From Pseudomonadota bacterium (GTDB lineage Bacteria; Pseudomonadota; Gammaproteobacteria; Burkholderiales; Burkholderiaceae_E), in NCBI GenBank assembly GCA_029779755.1, contig JAKOZZ010000187.1, forward strand, positions 1-47,155: 47,155 nt of DNA, written 5' to 3'. The position numbers and the translations under genes are program-made. The first letter of the stretch is position 1. Each line of letters starts with the position of its first letter. Below, one piece after another: positions 34,352 through 41,656 of this stretch. The notes under the pieces are model-generated. The model was not told the origin of the DNA, searched no databases, and saw only the letters and a list, made by a program, of their open reading frames with translations.

Positions 34352-34399
34352 GGCGGCGGATTGTACGGGAGTGGTTTTTTGAGGACAGACTCTAAAGTC

Positions 34400-34418
34400 A
34401 TTGTTGCGTCGCAACAAT
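34400..34418. promoter_or_regulatory. 19-bp perfect palindrome between argS and the candidate sRNA
   Basis: ATTGTTGCG-T-CGCAACAAT, 9-bp perfect arms around one base. In DNA it would suit a dimeric regulator acting on the sRNA or argS promoters; in RNA it would be the first stem of the sRNA. The two readings cannot be separated by eye. Confidence 0.55.
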
Positions 34419-34471
34419 CAAACAGGTACAGTTGCACCTGTCTCCTCCACCCTCCTCCAAAAGGTGGATTC

Positions 34472-34504
34472 AGCCCGAACCCCAAAGGTTCGGGCTTTTT
34501 TTTT
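34472..34504 (+). terminator. Rho-independent terminator
   Basis: AGCCCGAACC (34472-34481), loop CCAAA, GGTTCGGGCT (34487-34496), then a run of T to 34504. The 10-bp GC-rich stem plus nine T residues is a textbook rightward terminator. It ends two bases before the stop codon of the leftward cnoX gene. Confidence 0.93.
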
Positions 34505-34506
34505 GC

Positions 34507-35352
34507 CTAGTTCAGCGCGGAACTCAGGCGGCGGCGCCAGGCCGACACCAGCTGCGGCTGCGAGGCGGCCAGGTCGAACACCTGCACCATCGTCTTGCGC
34601 CCGATGTCGTCCCCGAACGCGCGGTCGCGCTGCACGATCTCGATCAGCTGCTCGAACGCCAGCTCCCAGGCCTTGTGCGCGATGAAGTGCTGCGCCAGCT
34701 CCAGGCGCGCCTGCAGATCGGCAGGATTGGCCAGCACACGCGCTTCCAGCGCCGGCGCGGGCGGCAGCGTGTTCTCCTTGAGCACCGCCTCGATGCGGGC
34801 CAGCAGGGCCTGCGCGTGCGGATCCTGCCGCGCCGCCGCCGACAGTGCCTCCCACTGCGCCTTCGCGGCCGCGGCATCGTCGCCGTCGAGCAGCACCTGC
34901 GCGTACGTCATGCGGGCGGTGTCGTTCGCGGGGTCGAGCGCCAGGGCCTTGCGCAGGTGCTCGGCCGCGCCGGCCAGGTCGCCCTGCTCGATGCACTGCA
35001 GCGCCGTGTCGAGCTCGATGTCGCTCGGGTTGGGCATCAGCCGGTCGATGAACTCGCGCAGCTGCGCCTCGGGCAGCGCACCCTGAAACTGATCGACCGG
35101 GCGACCGCCGACGAACGCGTAGACGGTCGGAATCGAGCGGATGCGGAAATGCTGCGCGAGCTGCTGATGCTCCTCGGTGTTGACCTTCACGAGCCTGAAC
35201 CGCCCGCCGTACTGCTGCTCGAGCTTCTCGAGCATCGGTCCGAGCGTCTTGCAGGGGCCGCACCAGGGGGCCCAGAAATCGAGCAGCACGGGCACCTGCA
35301 TCGACGCGTCGATGACGTCGGCCTGGAAACGTTCGAGGGAGGTTTCGATCAT
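34507..35352 (-). CDS. cnoX: Thioredoxin-TPR chaperedoxin, CnoX (YbbN) type
   Basis: 281 residues. An N-terminal thioredoxin domain has the active site C31-G-P-C34 in LLDFWAPWCGPCKTLGP. From about residue 115 there are TPR-like helices (LDTALQCIEQGDLAGAAEHL and LQARLELAQHFIAHKAWELA). This is the architecture of CnoX, which combines holdase activity with redox protection and works with GroEL. E. coli CnoX lacks the first cysteine; this one keeps a full CGPC pair, as in the Caulobacter type, so it may also reduce thiols. Monocistronic, cytoplasmic. Confidence 0.9.
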   Translation of the reverse strand: MIETSLERFQADVIDASMQVPVLLDFWAPWCGPCKTLGPMLEKLEQQYGGRFRLVKVNTEEHQQLAQHFRIRSIPTVYAFVGGRPVDQFQGALPEAQLREFIDRLMPNPSDIELDTALQCIEQGDLAGAAEHLRKALALDPANDTARMTYAQVLLDGDDAAAAKAQWEALSAAARQDPHAQALLARIEAVLKENTLPPAPALEARVLANPADLQARLELAQHFIAHKAWELAFEQLIEIVQRDRAFGDDIGRKTMVQVFDLAASQPQLVSAWRRRLSSALN

Positions 35353-35553
35353 GGTCGCGATCCGGCAGCTTTGAGTACGGTCGCAATGGTGCCATGATGC
35401 GGGCCCCCCGCACCCGCCGCCGCGCCGTCCGCATCGACCGTCATGTCCGTCCGCTCCGCACCGTCGAACCGATCCGCCCCCTGCTCGAGCGCCCGTCCCG
35501 AAGGCCCGCACCGAGACGGGCGGGGGCCCGCATCGCGCACGCCGACCGCACCG

Positions 35554-36441
35554 ATGCGGGTCGCCACGCGCGCGCTGGCCGCCGCGCTCGTGCTGGCCGC
35601 CGGGCTGACGCTCCCGGGCATGTCGTGCGCCGCCGGCGGCGCAGCCGGCGGCACTGCGCGTCCGGCGCTGGCCTCGATCCCGCCCGCGCCGCTCGAGGAG
35701 GTGCCCTACGTCCAGACGCCCCAGTCGGTGGTGGATGCGATCCTGGCGCTCGCCGGCGTGCAGCGCGGCGACCGGCTGATCGACCTCGGCTCGGGCGACG
35801 GCCGGATCGTGATCACCGCCGCGCGCACGCACGGCGCCCGCGGGCTGGGCATCGAACTCGCGCCCCATCTGATCGATCTGTCGAACCGCCTCGCGCGCGA
35901 GGCCGGGGTGGCCGACCGGGCGCGGTTCGTCGCACAGGACCTGTTCGACACCGATCTGTCCGGCGCCAGCGTGGTGACGATGTACCTGCTGCCCGACGTC
36001 AACCTGGCCCTGAGGCCGAAGCTGCTGTCGACGCTCGCGCCCGGCACGCGGGTCGTCTCGCACGACTGGGACATGGGCGAGTGGCGCGCCGACCGGCAGG
36101 TCGTCGTGCCGGCACCGAACAAGCCGGTGGGCCTCGAACGCACGAGCACGCTGCGCCTGTGGATCGTGCCCGCCCGTGTCGACGGCCCCTGGACCGACCC
36201 GCGCCGACGCCTGACCCTGACGATGAAGCAGACGTTCCAGGACGTCGAGGCCGAGCTGCGCGCTGACGGCATGCCGGTGCGCCACCTCGGCGGCACGGTG
36301 GCCGGTCGATCGCTGCGCCTGTTCGCGATCGACGGCGGGCCGCTCGTGCGCCTCAACGGGACGGTGCGCGCAGACCGCATCGAGAGCCGGCTGTCGATGG
36401 GGGGCGGTGCCCCGCGCCGCCTGGCGCTGCGGCGCGACTGA
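35554..36441 (+). CDS. Exported class I SAM methyltransferase-like protein
   Basis: 295 residues. An N-terminal signal-peptide-like segment (MRVATRALAAALVLAAGLTL) is followed by a methyltransferase domain with a well-preserved SAM motif I IDLGSGDGRIVITAA, acidic post-I segment GLGIELAPH and YLLPDVNLALRPKLL. Residues VPYVQTPQSVVDAILALAGV just before it are typical of this family, which often carries a signal peptide in betaproteobacteria. SAM is not known in the periplasm, so the location or cofactor is puzzling. The ATG at 35554 is the first that gives a clean signal peptide. Substrate unknown. Confidence 0.82.
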   Translation: MRVATRALAAALVLAAGLTLPGMSCAAGGAAGGTARPALASIPPAPLEEVPYVQTPQSVVDAILALAGVQRGDRLIDLGSGDGRIVITAARTHGARGLGIELAPHLIDLSNRLAREAGVADRARFVAQDLFDTDLSGASVVTMYLLPDVNLALRPKLLSTLAPGTRVVSHDWDMGEWRADRQVVVPAPNKPVGLERTSTLRLWIVPARVDGPWTDPRRRLTLTMKQTFQDVEAELRADGMPVRHLGGTVAGRSLRLFAIDGGPLVRLNGTVRADRIESRLSMGGGAPRRLALRRD

Positions 36442-36455
36442 GGCCGCGCCGCAGT

Positions 36456-37580
36456 TCACCCGGCCTGCACGCTCCCGATCCCCGCACCCGCGAACGCGAA
36501 CCCCTCGGCCATCGCGTCGGGGGCCTCGCCGGTGTCCATCCAGCGCAGGGTGACATCGCGCTCGGCGTCGCAGGCCAGCCCGTTCGCGCGCAGCCAGGCG
36601 TCGTCGAAGTAGGTCTGCCGGTAGCGGTCGCCGGCGTCGCACAGGATCGCGACGATCGACCCGGCAGTGCCGGACGCGCGCATCGCGCCGGCCGCCCACA
36701 GCGCGGCCACCAGGTTGGTGCCGGTGGAGCCCCCGACGCAGCGCCCCAGGCGCCGCGACAGCGCGTGCATCGCGCCCAGCGACCAGCGGTCCGGCACGCG
36801 CACCATCGCATCGACCACGTCCGGCAGGAACGAGGCTTCCACGCGCGGGCGGCCGATGCCCTCGATGCGCGAGCCCTGCGCGCGGACGATGCCCGGATCC
36901 CGGTCACGGTAGTAGTCGAGGAAGACCGAACGTTCGGCGTCGGCGCACAGCACCCGCGTGTCGTGGCGGCAGTAGCGGACGTAGCGCCCCAGCGTCGCGA
37001 CGGTGCCGCCGGTGCCGGCGCTCGACACCAGCCAGCGCGGCACCGGATGCCGCTCGAGCCGCATCTGGGTGAACACCGATTCGGCGATGTTGTTGTTCGC
37101 CCGCCAGTCGGTGGCGCGCTCGGCGTACGTGAACTGGTCCATGTAGTGGCCGCGGCGCGCGCGCGCGATCTCGGCCGCACGCGCGTAGACGTCCTTGGGA
37201 TCGTCGACGAGCGCGCACTCCCCGCCCTGGAACTCGATCGCGGCGATCTTCTCGCGTGAGGTGGTGCGCGGCATCACGGCCACGAACGGCAGCCCGAGCA
37301 GGCGCGCGAAGTACGCCTCCGAGATCGCGGTCGATCCGCTCGACGCCTCCACCACCGTGGCGCCCGCGCGCAGCCAGCCGTTGCACAGCGCGTACAGGAA
37401 CAGCGACCGCGCGAGCCGGTGCTTGAGACTGCCGGTGGGATGGCTCGACTCGTCCTTCAGGTACAGGTCGATGCCGGGAAAGCCCGGCAGCGCAACCGGG
37501 ATCAGGTGGGTGTCGCTCGAGCGCTGGAAGTCCGCCTCGATGCACCGCACGGCGTCGTGCACCCAGGCGCGTTCGGGCAT
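36456..37580 (-). CDS. PLP-dependent cysteine synthase-family enzyme, Cds1-like
   Basis: 374 residues of fold-type II. The PLP lysine is in ESSHPTGSLKHRLARSLFLY, the asparagine-loop equivalent in EASSGSTAISEAYFARLLG, and the phosphate-binding glycines in SSAGTGGTVATLGRYVRY. The SLKHRLARSLFLYALCNGW block marks the subgroup that includes the mycobacterial cysteine desulfhydrase Cds1, which releases H2S, rather than true CysK/CysM synthases. The ATG at 37580 gives the family N-terminus. It lies 117 bases downstream of the M81 peptidase gene on the same strand. Desulfhydrase role is inferred. Confidence 0.83.
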   Translation of the reverse strand: MPERAWVHDAVRCIEADFQRSSDTHLIPVALPGFPGIDLYLKDESSHPTGSLKHRLARSLFLYALCNGWLRAGATVVEASSGSTAISEAYFARLLGLPFVAVMPRTTSREKIAAIEFQGGECALVDDPKDVYARAAEIARARRGHYMDQFTYAERATDWRANNNIAESVFTQMRLERHPVPRWLVSSAGTGGTVATLGRYVRYCRHDTRVLCADAERSVFLDYYRDRDPGIVRAQGSRIEGIGRPRVEASFLPDVVDAMVRVPDRWSLGAMHALSRRLGRCVGGSTGTNLVAALWAAGAMRASGTAGSIVAILCDAGDRYRQTYFDDAWLRANGLACDAERDVTLRWMDTGEAPDAMAEGFAFAGAGIGSVQAG

Positions 37581-37697
37581 CACGCCCCCTCCGCGCGCGG
37601 CACGCCACCCGGGGAACCACCGCCATCGGACCTGTCGTGTTCGGTCGGGGACAAGGCGCACTCCTGCATGGATCGGGTGCCGACCGGCACCCGCCGG

Positions 37698-39164
37698 TCA
37701 CATCGGGTCGAACGGGTACACGGGACGCACGACGTTCCGGTACCGGAAGCGCGTGTGGTCCGCCGTCGTCACGCCGCCGCTGTCGCACTCGACGAGGCCG
37801 CTCGACAGCGGCCCGAACACCGGGCGGCAGTACATCCGCGACTTCAGCAGAAGATACGCGAAGGCGGTGGCATCGATGCCCACACACTGGAACACGCCGA
37901 GGTCCATGGGCTCGTGGGTCTGTTCGACGACGACGATCTGCGCGGCGCCGATGTCGAAGCACACGGTGCGGCCCATGTGGACGCGCTGGCCCCGGTAGAT
38001 CGGCCCGGTGATCGTGTACGCGCCGTCGCTCACGGCGCGCACGACGCCGCGCAGCCGCAGGGGAGGCGTGTTCCGGCCGATGGCCGTGAGCGGCGCCTTG
38101 TTGCCCAGCGCGACCTCGACCGTCCTGCCCGGCCCGGCGGCCACCAGCTGCGCGACCGCCTCGGGATCGCAGATCGGGCCGACCGCAATGCCGGTGAGGC
38201 CCTGCGCAAGCGCCTCCGCCAGCACGTCCATGGTGTCGCAGGTGCCCCCCGACATGCAGTTGTCGCCATGGTCCAGCAGGAGCACGGGACGGGTGGCGCC
38301 GGCCGCCAGTGCCCGCGCGCGCCGGATGGACGTGGCCAGCGGCTCGTTGTCGTAGCCGTAGTCGGCCCGCTCGGCCCAGATCCGGGCGGCCAGCGCATCG
38401 ACCGCGTCCTGGGCGGCGGCGCACTGGTCGACACGGCTGGTCGCGACCACGGACATGCCCGGCTCGGCGATGTCGGCCAGCGAGAATCCGCCGAACACCG
38501 TGACCGCGGGCAGCCCCGCGCGCTCGAGATCCTTCGCGGCCTCGACCGCGGCCTTCATCGCGCCCGACAGGGTGCTGCTCCTGAGCGTGTTGATCAGCAG
38601 CGGCAGACGCTTCCAGCAGACCGTGTAGCGGGCCTCGCCGCGCAGCATCTCCAGCAGCAGCCGTCCGGCGTGCTCGCCCGTCTCGTACATGTCGACGTGC
38701 GGATAGGTCTTGAACCCGACCATGACATCGGCGTTGCGCACCATCCGCGGCGTGATGTTGCCGTGCAGATCGAGCGCCACGCCGATCGGCACGCCGGGCG
38801 CGGCCCCGCGCACGCGTTCGAGCAGCGCCCCTTCGCCGTCCGGCTCGCCTTCGGCGACCATGGCGCCGTGCAGGTCGAGCAGGATCGCGTCGCAGCCCGG
38901 CACCGCATCGACGATCCGCCGGGTGATCTCCTCATAGGCCTGCGCGCTCACCACGCCGCTGGGGTTGGCCGTCGCGGACACCGGTGTGACCAGGGTCGCA
39001 CCGCACGCCTCGGCCAGCTCGATGAACGCCGCCATCGCGGTCCGCATGCCCTTGTCGGCTTCGTACGCCGCACGTCCGTACGCGGGGGAGAACGCGCTCA
39101 GCGGCGTGGGGACGGGCGAGAACGTGTTCGTCTCATGATTGAATCGGGCGATCAGGATGTTCAT
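37698..39164 (-). CDS. M81 family metallopeptidase (MlrC / microcystinase-C type)
   Basis: 488 residues, DUF1485/M81. The N-terminus ILIARFNHETNTFSP, AILLDLHGAMVAEGEPDGEG, VALDLHGNITPRM and FKTYPHVDMYETG supply the Asp/His residues expected to bind zinc; the C-terminal MlrC domain includes VLLDHGDNCMSGGTCDTM. MlrC finishes breakdown of the cyclic peptide microcystin in sphingomonads, but most M81 proteins are in organisms that never meet it and probably cleave other small peptides or amides. It shares a short divergent region with the DMT exporter gene. Confidence 0.9.
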   Translation of the reverse strand: MNILIARFNHETNTFSPVPTPLSAFSPAYGRAAYEADKGMRTAMAAFIELAEACGATLVTPVSATANPSGVVSAQAYEEITRRIVDAVPGCDAILLDLHGAMVAEGEPDGEGALLERVRGAAPGVPIGVALDLHGNITPRMVRNADVMVGFKTYPHVDMYETGEHAGRLLLEMLRGEARYTVCWKRLPLLINTLRSSTLSGAMKAAVEAAKDLERAGLPAVTVFGGFSLADIAEPGMSVVATSRVDQCAAAQDAVDALAARIWAERADYGYDNEPLATSIRRARALAAGATRPVLLLDHGDNCMSGGTCDTMDVLAEALAQGLTGIAVGPICDPEAVAQLVAAGPGRTVEVALGNKAPLTAIGRNTPPLRLRGVVRAVSDGAYTITGPIYRGQRVHMGRTVCFDIGAAQIVVVEQTHEPMDLGVFQCVGIDATAFAYLLLKSRMYCRPVFGPLSSGLVECDSGGVTTADHTRFRYRNVVRPVYPFDPM

Positions 39165-39182
39165 GTTCCGGCTTCATCAGCG

Positions 39183-40121
39183 ATGGCGATCATGGTTCGA
39201 GACAGAAGACTACAACCGGTCGTGCCGGACGACGCGGCCGCGCGGGCCACGCGCCGGCGCGCGCTGGTCGCCGTTCCGCTGATCGCCGTGCTGTGGGGGC
39301 TCAACTGGCCGGCCGTGCGCACGGTGCTGGGCGAGGTGGCGCCCTGGACGCTGCGCACGATGGGCATGGGGCTGGGCGCGTCGCTGCTGATCGCGATCGC
39401 GATCGCGCGCGGGCAGACCCTGGCCGTGCGCCGCGACCACTGGCCGCGACTGATCGTCGCCGGGCTGCTGTCGGTGGCGGGCTTCAATCTGCTGGTCGCG
39501 TTCGCGCAGCTCGCCGGCAGCACGTCGCGTGCGGCGATCGTCACCTACACGATGCCGGTCTGGGCCGTGCTGCTGGCGCGGATGGTGCTGGGCGAACGCC
39601 TGGACGGGCGGCGCGTGGCCGCCCTGCTGCTGGGGGTGATCGGGCTCGGCGTGCTGGCATGGCCGATCCTGCACGCGGGCGGCGTGACGTCGGGCGTGCT
39701 GCTGTCGCTGGCCGCCGGCTTCACGTGGGCGGCCGGCACGGTGTTCACGAAGCGCTTCCCGATCGACGCGCCGCCGATGCCCTCGACCGCCTGGCAGCTC
39801 CTGGCCGGCGCCGTGGCGGCCGGGATCGGGATGCTGGTGTTCGAAGGCGTGCCCGTGCCGAAACCGCTGGGCGCAGCGGCAACCCTGGCCCTGGTGTTCC
39901 ACGTCGTGCTGGCGACCGCACTCGCGTACTTCCTGTGGTTCGAGGTGGTGGCCCGGCTGCCGGCGGGGGTGGCCGCGATGGGCACGCTGATGGTGCCGGT
40001 GGTGGGCGTGACGGGCGCGATGCTGCTGCTCGGAGAGCGTCCGGGCGCGGCCGACCTGGGCGGATTTGCGCTGATCTTCGCCGCGGCAGCGATCGCGCTG
40101 CGCCCGCCGCGCAGCGCCTGA
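39183..40121 (+). CDS. DMT superfamily (EamA) transporter
   Basis: 312 residues with ten predicted transmembrane helices in two EamA repeats: first repeat from ALVAVPLIAVLWGLNWPAVR to about residue 155, second from GVLLSLAAGFTWAAGTVFTK to the end. RhaT/EamA-type proteins export amino acids or metabolites. ATG 39183 and ATG 39192 are in frame three codons apart; neither has a clear Shine-Dalgarno. It starts 18 bases from the divergent M81 peptidase gene, so export of a peptide or amino acid is possible but not shown. Confidence 0.9.
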   Translation: MAIMVRDRRLQPVVPDDAAARATRRRALVAVPLIAVLWGLNWPAVRTVLGEVAPWTLRTMGMGLGASLLIAIAIARGQTLAVRRDHWPRLIVAGLLSVAGFNLLVAFAQLAGSTSRAAIVTYTMPVWAVLLARMVLGERLDGRRVAALLLGVIGLGVLAWPILHAGGVTSGVLLSLAAGFTWAAGTVFTKRFPIDAPPMPSTAWQLLAGAVAAGIGMLVFEGVPVPKPLGAAATLALVFHVVLATALAYFLWFEVVARLPAGVAAMGTLMVPVVGVTGAMLLLGERPGAADLGGFALIFAAAAIALRPPRSA

Positions 40122-40152
40122 GCGGCTCGAAAGGATCGAACCGGGTGAACGG

Positions 40153-41316
40153 TCAGACCACGTAGCCGAGGTCGATCGGCGCGCCGAGCAGATCGTATGC
40201 CGCCCGCGCCTCCCCGCTGCCGAACAGCAGGAAGTGGGCGAGCGCGCCGTTGTCGCGGCTGCCCAGGAAGTCGCCCAGATGCGCATCGACGTAGGCGGCG
40301 ACGTCCGGGTTGTCGGTCAGATAGCGTGCCCCGTCGAACCGCTCGAACGCCGGCGCGGCGCAACGACCCTCCCAGATGCCGTACAGGTTGTAGTGGGTGA
40401 ACAGCATGCCGGCATCGAGATCGAGCGCTGCGAGATCCCCCCACCGGGCGGCATAGAAGGCGGCATCGAACCAGGCGTTCGGCGTGCACCCCACGTGGCA
40501 GCCGTCCTCGAGATAGTGCTGCAGGGCGTCGGCCGGGGACGCGTCGCCGCCGACGGCGGCGTGGGCGAGCCGATAGAAGACGGGGTCGAACAGGAAGGCG
40601 GCGGAGGCGCCGTAGGCCGGGGACGCCTCGGGCGGCGGTGCGACGAGGTCGTAGGCCGCATCGGCGAAGACCAGGCGTTCGACGCCGACGAGGTGGTCGC
40701 CGCCCTCGCCGCCCTCCACACCCTCGCCGCCGGTGTGCGCGCGCACCCGCCAGCCGTCGGGACCGTACTCGATGCGATACGCCGCACGTTCGCCCGCGAA
40801 GACGACGCTGTCCGTGCCGGCACCGCCGTCGATCGCGTCGTCCCCGTCGCCCCCGGTCAGCGTGTCGTCGCCCTCGCCCCCCGCCAGCACGTCGTCGCCG
40901 CCCCCGCCGTCGAGGATGTCGTTGGCGCCTCCGCCGTCGAGCACGTCCGCCTGCTGCGTGCCGGTGACGACGTTGCTCTCCTTCATCAGCGCCTCGAACA
41001 GCGCACCGAAGCCGCGACTGCCGTCGAGTGCACGCGTCAGGGTCGACAGCGGCTCGTGCAGGTCGGTCCAGGCCATCAGCAGCGCCCCGGTCACCGTCGT
41101 GACGGAGAACTCGTGCATGGTGTCGTGCTCGGGGTCCTGCGCGTCGAAGTGACCGTAGGCCACGACGACCGTGCCGGTCGACGGGTCACGAAAGGTCACC
41201 GAGGCCTGTCCGCCCGCGATCCGTTCGGCCGGCCGCGTCGAGAAGTGGCGTTCGAGCCCCAGACCCGGTCCGGAAGACATGTCGAGGGGGATGCTGCCGA
41301 GCGTGAGTTGGCACAT
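40153..41316 (-). CDS. RTX-type calcium-binding protein, tandem paralogue 1
   Basis: 387 residues. An N-terminal domain of about 110 residues has no match I recognise. Residues about 115-170 hold GGxGxD nonapeptide repeats (LDGGGANDILDGGGGDDVLA and similar). A segment common after RTX arrays follows (DSVVFAGERAAYRIEY, VERLVFADAAYDL). The C-terminal 170 residues carry repeats of the F-D-x3-Y/R-x-Y-L-x2-N-P-D-V and H-Y-x3-G-x2-E-G-R kind (HYNLYGIWEGR, YLTDNPDVAAYVDAH), ending DLGYVV. No signal peptide, as for type I secretion. The ATG at 41316 aligns with the paralogue's start but has no visible ribosome-binding site. Confidence 0.85.
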   Translation of the reverse strand: MCQLTLGSIPLDMSSGPGLGLERHFSTRPAERIAGGQASVTFRDPSTGTVVVAYGHFDAQDPEHDTMHEFSVTTVTGALLMAWTDLHEPLSTLTRALDGSRGFGALFEALMKESNVVTGTQQADVLDGGGANDILDGGGGDDVLAGGEGDDTLTGGDGDDAIDGGAGTDSVVFAGERAAYRIEYGPDGWRVRAHTGGEGVEGGEGGDHLVGVERLVFADAAYDLVAPPPEASPAYGASAAFLFDPVFYRLAHAAVGGDASPADALQHYLEDGCHVGCTPNAWFDAAFYAARWGDLAALDLDAGMLFTHYNLYGIWEGRCAAPAFERFDGARYLTDNPDVAAYVDAHLGDFLGSRDNGALAHFLLFGSGEARAAYDLLGAPIDLGYVV

Positions 41317-41656
41317 GGGCGAGGAGGATCGATGGTGGGTGCGGCGTTCGAAGCACGCCCGGCGGCGATGCTGCGGCGGCACGTCGTCCGGGCGGATGGT
41401 CCCCGGACACGGGCCGCCGCGCGTCGACCGGAAGCCGGGCGGACACGGGCATTGCCCAAGGGGTTTCGGACGCGGCGGGCGGATCTTGAGCAGCACCCGC
41501 CCTCCGCCCGGGCGCGCGCAGGCGGGCGGTCAGGCGGCGGGGATCGGCGGTGATCGGTGATGACCTGCGGGGAGGAAGGTGCTGGGCGGCGATGGAGGTG
41601 CCGGGCAAGACGCGACCCGCCGCGACGCGTCGCGGCGGGTCGCACCCGGCGGTCGC
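41317..41656. other. 340-bp gap between the RTX paralogues
   Basis: No convincing coding sequence; open frames here are Arg/Pro-rich shadows. It contains a 32-bp palindrome close to the end of the upstream RTX gene, and nothing else I can name. A promoter for the downstream paralogue would have to lie here but none is clear. Confidence 0.6.
41612..41643. terminator. 32-bp perfect palindrome, terminator-like
   Basis: Arms of 15 bases, GCGACCCGCCGCGAC and its exact complement, meet at a central GC. It starts 14 bases beyond the stop codon of the second RTX gene. A stem this strong would pause or end transcription or protect the mRNA 3' end. No T-run follows on either strand, so it is not a standard intrinsic terminator. 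Confidence 0.6.

Larger units (their letters stand above)
34400..34504 (+). ncRNA. Candidate anti-Shine-Dalgarno small RNA
   Basis: About 105 bases on the strand opposite argS and cnoX, ending in an intrinsic terminator although no coding gene lies before it. Elements in order: palindrome 34400-34418; stem ACAGGT/ACCTGT (34422-34427 with 34436-34441); CTCCTCC at 34442-34448; stem CCACC/GGTGG (34447-34451 with 34463-34467) whose loop holds a second CTCCTCC at 34452-34458; terminator 34472-34504. CUCCUCC contains the core of the anti-Shine-Dalgarno at the 3' end of 16S rRNA, so the RNA could pair with ribosome-binding sites. From memory it resembles the Rfam family called Betaproteobacteria toxic small RNA; this is not verified. 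Confidence 0.65.

Noticed and set aside
34472..34504. Hairpin as terminator of the leftward cnoX gene
   Set aside because: The T-run is on the plus strand; on the minus strand the stem is followed by GAATCC, so it ends rightward transcription.
41339..41560. Short frames in the gap between RTX genes
   Set aside because: Arg/Pro/Gly-rich, no ribosome-binding site, no resemblance to known proteins.
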